Below are positions 61,308 to 64,000 of a stretch of 64,000 nt of DNA, in pieces. The stretch spans positions 28,149-92,148 of the forward strand of contig CABUSH010000008.1 in the NCBI GenBank assembly GCA_902494195.1. Reading direction: 5' to 3'. The stretch is from an uncultured Collinsella sp. (GTDB taxonomy: Bacteria; Actinomycetota; Coriobacteriia; Coriobacteriales; Coriobacteriaceae). Under the pieces are notes generated by a model, which saw only the letters and a list, made by a program, of their open reading frames with translations, was not told where the DNA came from and ran no database searches. Both the position numbers and the translations under genes were made by a program. How positions within the stretch are numbered: position 1 is the first letter of the stretch; the number at the start of each line of letters is the position of its first letter.

Positions 61308-61683
61308 TAGCGTCGCCTCCTCCATCGTGCTTGAAGATGCGCATGAGCGGGGTGTCGCGCAGCTCGGGATAGCCTGAGCAGACGTTCTCCATGCAGCTCG
61401 CGACCTCCATGACGGCGATGTAGGTGCAAACGACCGTGACGGTCACGCCGCCCAGGCCAAGGCCCACGACGTGCTGCGTGCCCGCCTCGATGATGATGGA
61501 AAGCAGGATAACGCAGAGGAGCTGCGCCTTGTGGCCGAGCCCCTCGCGCATCTTGGAGCTCGAAACGGTACCGTTGATGACGGCGCTGATGAAGCCGGTG
61601 ACGATGTCCATGAGCATTAGTACGCATGCAAGGCTAATGGCCCAGACCTGAGGCTCGGTCAGCTGGACGAAGAAGATCGACAT
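61288..61683 (-). CDS. Phage holin (phage_holin_4 / toxin-secretion type)
   Basis: 131 residues with three to four transmembrane helices: VWAISLACVLMLMDIVTGFI, SAVINGTVSSSKMREGLGHK, AQLLCVILLSIIIEAGTQHV and VTVTVVCTYIAVMEVASCME. The LMDIVTGFISAVINGTVSSS segment and EVASCMENVCSGYPELRDTP are typical for this holin family. It makes the membrane lesion that lets the overlapping endolysin reach the wall. GGGAGGAT precedes the ATG. Confidence 0.85.
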   Translation of the reverse strand: MSIFFVQLTEPQVWAISLACVLMLMDIVTGFISAVINGTVSSSKMREGLGHKAQLLCVILLSIIIEAGTQHVVGLGLGGVTVTVVCTYIAVMEVASCMENVCSGYPELRDTPLMRIFKHDGGGDASGDHSA

Positions 61684-61694
61684 ACGATCCTCCC

Positions 61695-62267
61695 CTAGCC
61701 GTTGCTCACGATGCTCCAGGCGCCGTCAGACCCGACGACGCCGGGCTCGAGCGTGTTGCCGTCAATCAGCGACTCGTAGACGGTGCCGTACTTGGTAACC
61801 CGGTCACCCTTGGCGTACGACTTTCCTCCGATCCACTCGGGAACGCCGGCGCCGCCGGCCGTGGACGCTACGACCTTCGCCCAGTGCTGGGGATCGGATA
61901 CGGGGTCCGCAGCGGTCGCCGTGTGGCCGGAGATAGCCTTGTAGAGCGTGCCCTGCCAGAGCACGCGGTCTCCCTGCGCATAGACGTGACCGCATGCATA
62001 GAGCGGATAGAGCGCCGGAACCTTCAACGCATCATGGTCGGAGAGGGTGGCCGCCTGGATCTGGGCGAGCACGAGGGCAGCGTCCTGAGGCGTTCCGGCA
62101 TCGGGAACGAGAGTCCACACCTGCCAGATGGCGCCGTCATGCTGCTCATAGGCGAGCACCGTGTGGTAACCGGCGTCGGGGTTGGGTTCCGCCGCCTCGC
62201 GAATCGGCAGGCCGGAGCCGTCCGTAGTCAGGTAGACAGACCCAGATACAAATTGTCCGTAAAACAT
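61695..62267 (-). CDS. Phage tail-associated protein with C-terminal carbohydrate-binding-like repeats
   Basis: 190 residues. N-terminal ~85 residues match the next gene: YLTTDGSGLPIREAAEPNPD and YHTVLAYEQHDGAIWQVWTL. C-terminal part has two short repeats: YACGHVYAQGDRVLWQGTLY and IGGKSYAKGDRVTKYGTVYE, resembling chitin-binding (CBM5/12-like) modules that occur at the ends of tail or baseplate proteins. It lies 11 bp before the holin and 9 bp after its paralogue. AAGGAGAAAAA precedes the ATG. Exact virion role unknown. Confidence 0.68.
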   Translation of the reverse strand: MFYGQFVSGSVYLTTDGSGLPIREAAEPNPDAGYHTVLAYEQHDGAIWQVWTLVPDAGTPQDAALVLAQIQAATLSDHDALKVPALYPLYACGHVYAQGDRVLWQGTLYKAISGHTATAADPVSDPQHWAKVVASTAGGAGVPEWIGGKSYAKGDRVTKYGTVYESLIDGNTLEPGVVGSDGAWSIVSNG

Positions 62268-62276
62268 TTTTTCTCC

Positions 62277-62684
62277 TTAATGGTTGATTCTTTCCCAAAG
62301 CTCCGGAGCCGTATCGGGCTCAGATCCGATACGGGGTGCATGCGTCTGCAGGCACTTGTACAGGTCGCCTCCATATGCCACGCGCGCGCCAGCGGCATAC
62401 GAGGCCTCACCCACATACCACGGCCGGATGAGCTGGGGTACCTTCAGCGCATCCACATCACCGAGAGTCTCGGCGGACATGGCAGCAAGCCGCACCGCGT
62501 CATCGCGCACCCCGTCTGGCACGACACTCCATACTTGGTAGATGGAACCGCCCCGCTGCTCATACGCCATGTCCGCCTTGAAACCCTCGGGGACCTCAGG
62601 CTCATCAGACGCGAGAATCGGGAGACCCCTCCCGTCTGTCGCCAGGCGCACTGCGGGCCCGACAAGGGTCCCGATCAATGCCAT
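62277..62684 (-). CDS. Phage tail-associated protein, shorter paralogue
   Basis: 135 residues, clearly related to the following gene: VRLATDGRGLPILASDEPEV, GFKADMAYEQRGGSIYQVWS, VVPDGVRDDAVRLAAMSAET and LIRPWYVGEASYAAGARVAY. It carries one copy of the C-terminal repeat where the paralogue has two, so one gene may derive from the other by duplication. AAAGGAGT precedes the ATG. It is the most upstream minus-strand phage gene in the window; further tail genes would lie beyond the recombinase. Confidence 0.65.
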   Translation of the reverse strand: MALIGTLVGPAVRLATDGRGLPILASDEPEVPEGFKADMAYEQRGGSIYQVWSVVPDGVRDDAVRLAAMSAETLGDVDALKVPQLIRPWYVGEASYAAGARVAYGGDLYKCLQTHAPRIGSEPDTAPELWERINH

Positions 62685-62783
62685 TTAGACTCCTTTCTCT
62701 CGACCTCTCGTGGCAGAAATCCCACGCGCGTATCCTCTCCTTGAGAGCCCACGCGTCTGGGATTTACGGGATTGGAGACCATG

Positions 62784-63653
62784 ATGAAAGTTGCAGAGGC
62801 CGCCTCGAGGTACATGGACGATAAGCGCGGCAGGCTGCGCGCCTGCACCCTGGCCGGATACGAGAGCGCGCTAGCGCTGCACGTCCTACCTCGCTGGGGC
62901 GAGCTGGAACTCGAGGCGATAACGCCCGAGGGCGTACAGGGCTGGATTGATTCGTTTGATCTGCCGGGGGCCGCCGAAAAGGCATACAAGACCCTGCGGC
63001 AGGTTATCCGCTGGGCCATCCGCCGTCTCGGTGTGCGGATGTACGACCCAACCGCCGCCGGTGTCGAGCTACCGCACAAGCCGGCGCACTGCCCACGCAC
63101 GATGGAGGCGAGCCAGGTCCGTGCCTACCTCCGCGCGCTGTGGGGACACGAGTGCGAGGCGGTCGCAATCTGCTCGGTAACCCTCGGGCTGCGGCGCGGC
63201 GAGGCGTGCGGCCTCAAGTGGTCGGACATCGACCTGCGCACCGGTGAGGTCCGCATCCGCCGTTCGAGGCAAGTCGTGCGCGGCAATGAGGTCGTCGAGG
63301 CGCCGAAGACCGAGCGCTCCGCGCGGTCCTGCTGGCTCCCCCGCTTCGCCGTCAACCGCCTGCGCGCGCTGCGAAAAGGCCGCTCGGGCTGGCTGTGCGA
63401 ACTGTCGCCCGACGCCATTGCGCGGCACATCAAATCCGCATGTCGCCAAGCCGGAGCCGCTTGGACCTCGATGACGGAATGCCGTCACACGTGGGCGACG
63501 CTCGCCGTGGAGGCAGGCGTGGGTATTGAGACCGTGGCCATGATGCTGGGACACACCGATATCGGCACGGCATACGAGCACTACATCGTGCCGAGGCCGC
63601 GCATCTGCAAGGACGCACAAAGGGTGGTGGAGCGGTTGATACTCGGCGGGTAG
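62784..63653 (+). CDS. Tyrosine recombinase (integrase/shufflon recombinase-like)
   Basis: 289 residues. N-terminal SAM-like core-binding domain (~1-95, ASRYMDDKRGRLRACTLAGY) and catalytic domain: GLRRGEACGLKWSDIDLR (box I Arg), VEAPKTERSARSCWLP (Lys), TECRHTWATLAVEAGVGIET (box II Arg-His), MMLGHTDIGTAYEHYIV (His and nucleophile Tyr). The first His of HxxR is replaced by Thr. It is opposite in direction to the tail and lysis genes and abuts the repeated site and tail-fibre cassette, so it more likely shuffles cassettes than integrates the phage. ATG 62784 has GGAG 6 bases upstream; ATG 62781 is possible. Confidence 0.82.
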   Translation: MKVAEAASRYMDDKRGRLRACTLAGYESALALHVLPRWGELELEAITPEGVQGWIDSFDLPGAAEKAYKTLRQVIRWAIRRLGVRMYDPTAAGVELPHKPAHCPRTMEASQVRAYLRALWGHECEAVAICSVTLGLRRGEACGLKWSDIDLRTGEVRIRRSRQVVRGNEVVEAPKTERSARSCWLPRFAVNRLRALRKGRSGWLCELSPDAIARHIKSACRQAGAAWTSMTECRHTWATLAVEAGVGIETVAMMLGHTDIGTAYEHYIVPRPRICKDAQRVVERLILGG

Positions 63654-63667
63654 GAATTCTGTATCCC
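63653..63667. repeat. Putative recombination site, copy 1
   Basis: GGAATTCTGTATCCC starts on the last base of the recombinase stop codon. The partner at 63987-64000 reads GGATTCTGTATCCC, also on the last base of a TAG. Each site is nearly palindromic at its ends (GGAT...ATCC). Confidence 0.6.
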
Positions 63668-63987
63668 GCGAGGTTGGCTATCAGTTCTTATATGGGAAAG
63701 ACTTCTCGGGTCCCTATGTGGCTTACCGTAAAAAAGGTTTCCTGGTAGAGATGTCTTGGAATTTCATTCAGGAATCATCACAGTTATGGGATGCAGGGAC
63801 GTTGCCCGTTGAATTCCGTCCGACACAATCTTTCCTTGCGCCGGCTGTGCGTACATCTTCAAACGGCATCGTCAACAACAGCACTGCAGAAGTCGAGGTT
63901 CAGAAATCTGGCAAAGTTGTCTTTATTAGCGCGGTAGCTGTTAGCCAAGGGCGCAACATTGGACACTGCATCTGGATTGCCAAATAG
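63655..63987 (+). pseudogene. Start-less phage tail-fibre C-terminal cassette
   Basis: An open frame of 110 residues ending in TAG, with no start codon or ribosome site of its own: NSVSREVGYQFLYGKDFSGP, then VAYRKKGFLVEMSWNFIQES and LWDAGTLPVEFRPTQSFLAP, SNGIVNNSTAEVEVQKSGKV. The LPVEFRPxxSFLAPA phrase and glycine/valine-rich end resemble the tips of phage tail fibres. The first codons (NSVS) come from the repeated site, which reads DSVS at the next copy. It therefore looks like a silent cassette to be joined in frame to an expressed fibre gene. Lower GC and more A/T codons than the neighbours suggest a different origin. Confidence 0.6.
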
Positions 63988-64000
63988 GATTCTGTATCCC
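63987..64000. repeat. Putative recombination site, copy 2
   Basis: GGATTCTGTATCCC at the very end of the window, directly after the cassette stop codon and in the same direction as copy 1. It should begin a further cassette or the expressed gene. Confidence 0.6.

Noticed and set aside
63655..64000. Diversity-generating retroelement as the cause of tail-fibre variation
   Set aside because: No reverse transcriptase or template/variable repeat pair is visible; the neighbour is a tyrosine recombinase and the repeats are short site-like sequences.

Overview
The window is GC-rich, dense and organised in long head-to-tail operons. It looks like a chromosome segment of a strictly anaerobic gut actinobacterium of the Coriobacteriia, most probably Collinsella. 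That placement rests on gene content and sequence style, not on a database match. Anaerobic signs are a formate hydrogenlyase-type hydrogenase with a selenocysteine formate dehydrogenase, two double-cubane-cluster reductase homologues with an activase, cysteine desulfidase and oxygen-sensitive Fe-S proteins.

Layout. 1-9.9 kb (minus): formate hydrogenlyase / hydrogenase-4 operon, read ferredoxin subunit, fdhF with in-frame UGA, second ferredoxin subunit, hyfB, C, D, E, then hyfF cut by the window edge. 10.3-11.1 kb (plus): RHH antitoxin and PIN toxin. 11.1-12.0 kb: nested inverted repeats, a partial duplication of a tRNA-Gly 3' end, tRNA-Gly(TCC) and tRNA-Pro(TGG). 12.1-13.4 kb: brnQ. 13.5-27.1 kb (minus): a probable 13.6-kb operon, promoter near 27.1 kb and terminator at 13.47-13.50 kb, read leader peptide, reductase homologue, peptide-type ABC importer (SBP, two permeases, two ATPases), second reductase homologue, activase, glycosyltransferase, selD (itself with an in-frame UGA), yedF, DUF3343 protein, selenocysteine-lyase-like aminotransferase. 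27.2-32.6 kb (minus): modA-modB-modC and mogA-moeA, supplying molybdenum and cofactor for the formate dehydrogenase.

32.8-57.6 kb is mostly housekeeping: CLC-F-type transporter, lipid kinase, release-factor-like protein, xpt, MFS pump, homocysteine/cysteine synthase, YigZ, RNase P RNA, ribosomal protein S1, HAD phosphatases, cysteine desulfidase, rpiB, ndk, argG and argH, polA, M18 aminopeptidase, yaaA. argG is preceded by an arginine-rich leader peptide and mutually exclusive hairpins that read as an attenuator. 57.7-60.1 kb: TPP riboswitch, thiC, thiD. 60.3-64 kb: phage-derived module of lysin, holin and two paralogous tail-type proteins on the minus strand; then, on the plus strand, a tyrosine recombinase and a start-less tail-fibre C-terminal cassette bounded by a repeated 14-15 bp site. 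This looks like the first unit of a recombinase-driven cassette array that runs off the window.

Themes. Selenium and molybdenum handling is concentrated in the first half: SelD makes selenophosphate for selenocysteine insertion into FdhF and into SelD itself, while Mod, MogA and MoeA make the metal cofactor. A second theme is repeated structured DNA: three copies of a roughly 95-bp hairpin with a conserved purine-rich core, and several arms of a GCGGTGAAATA inverted repeat.
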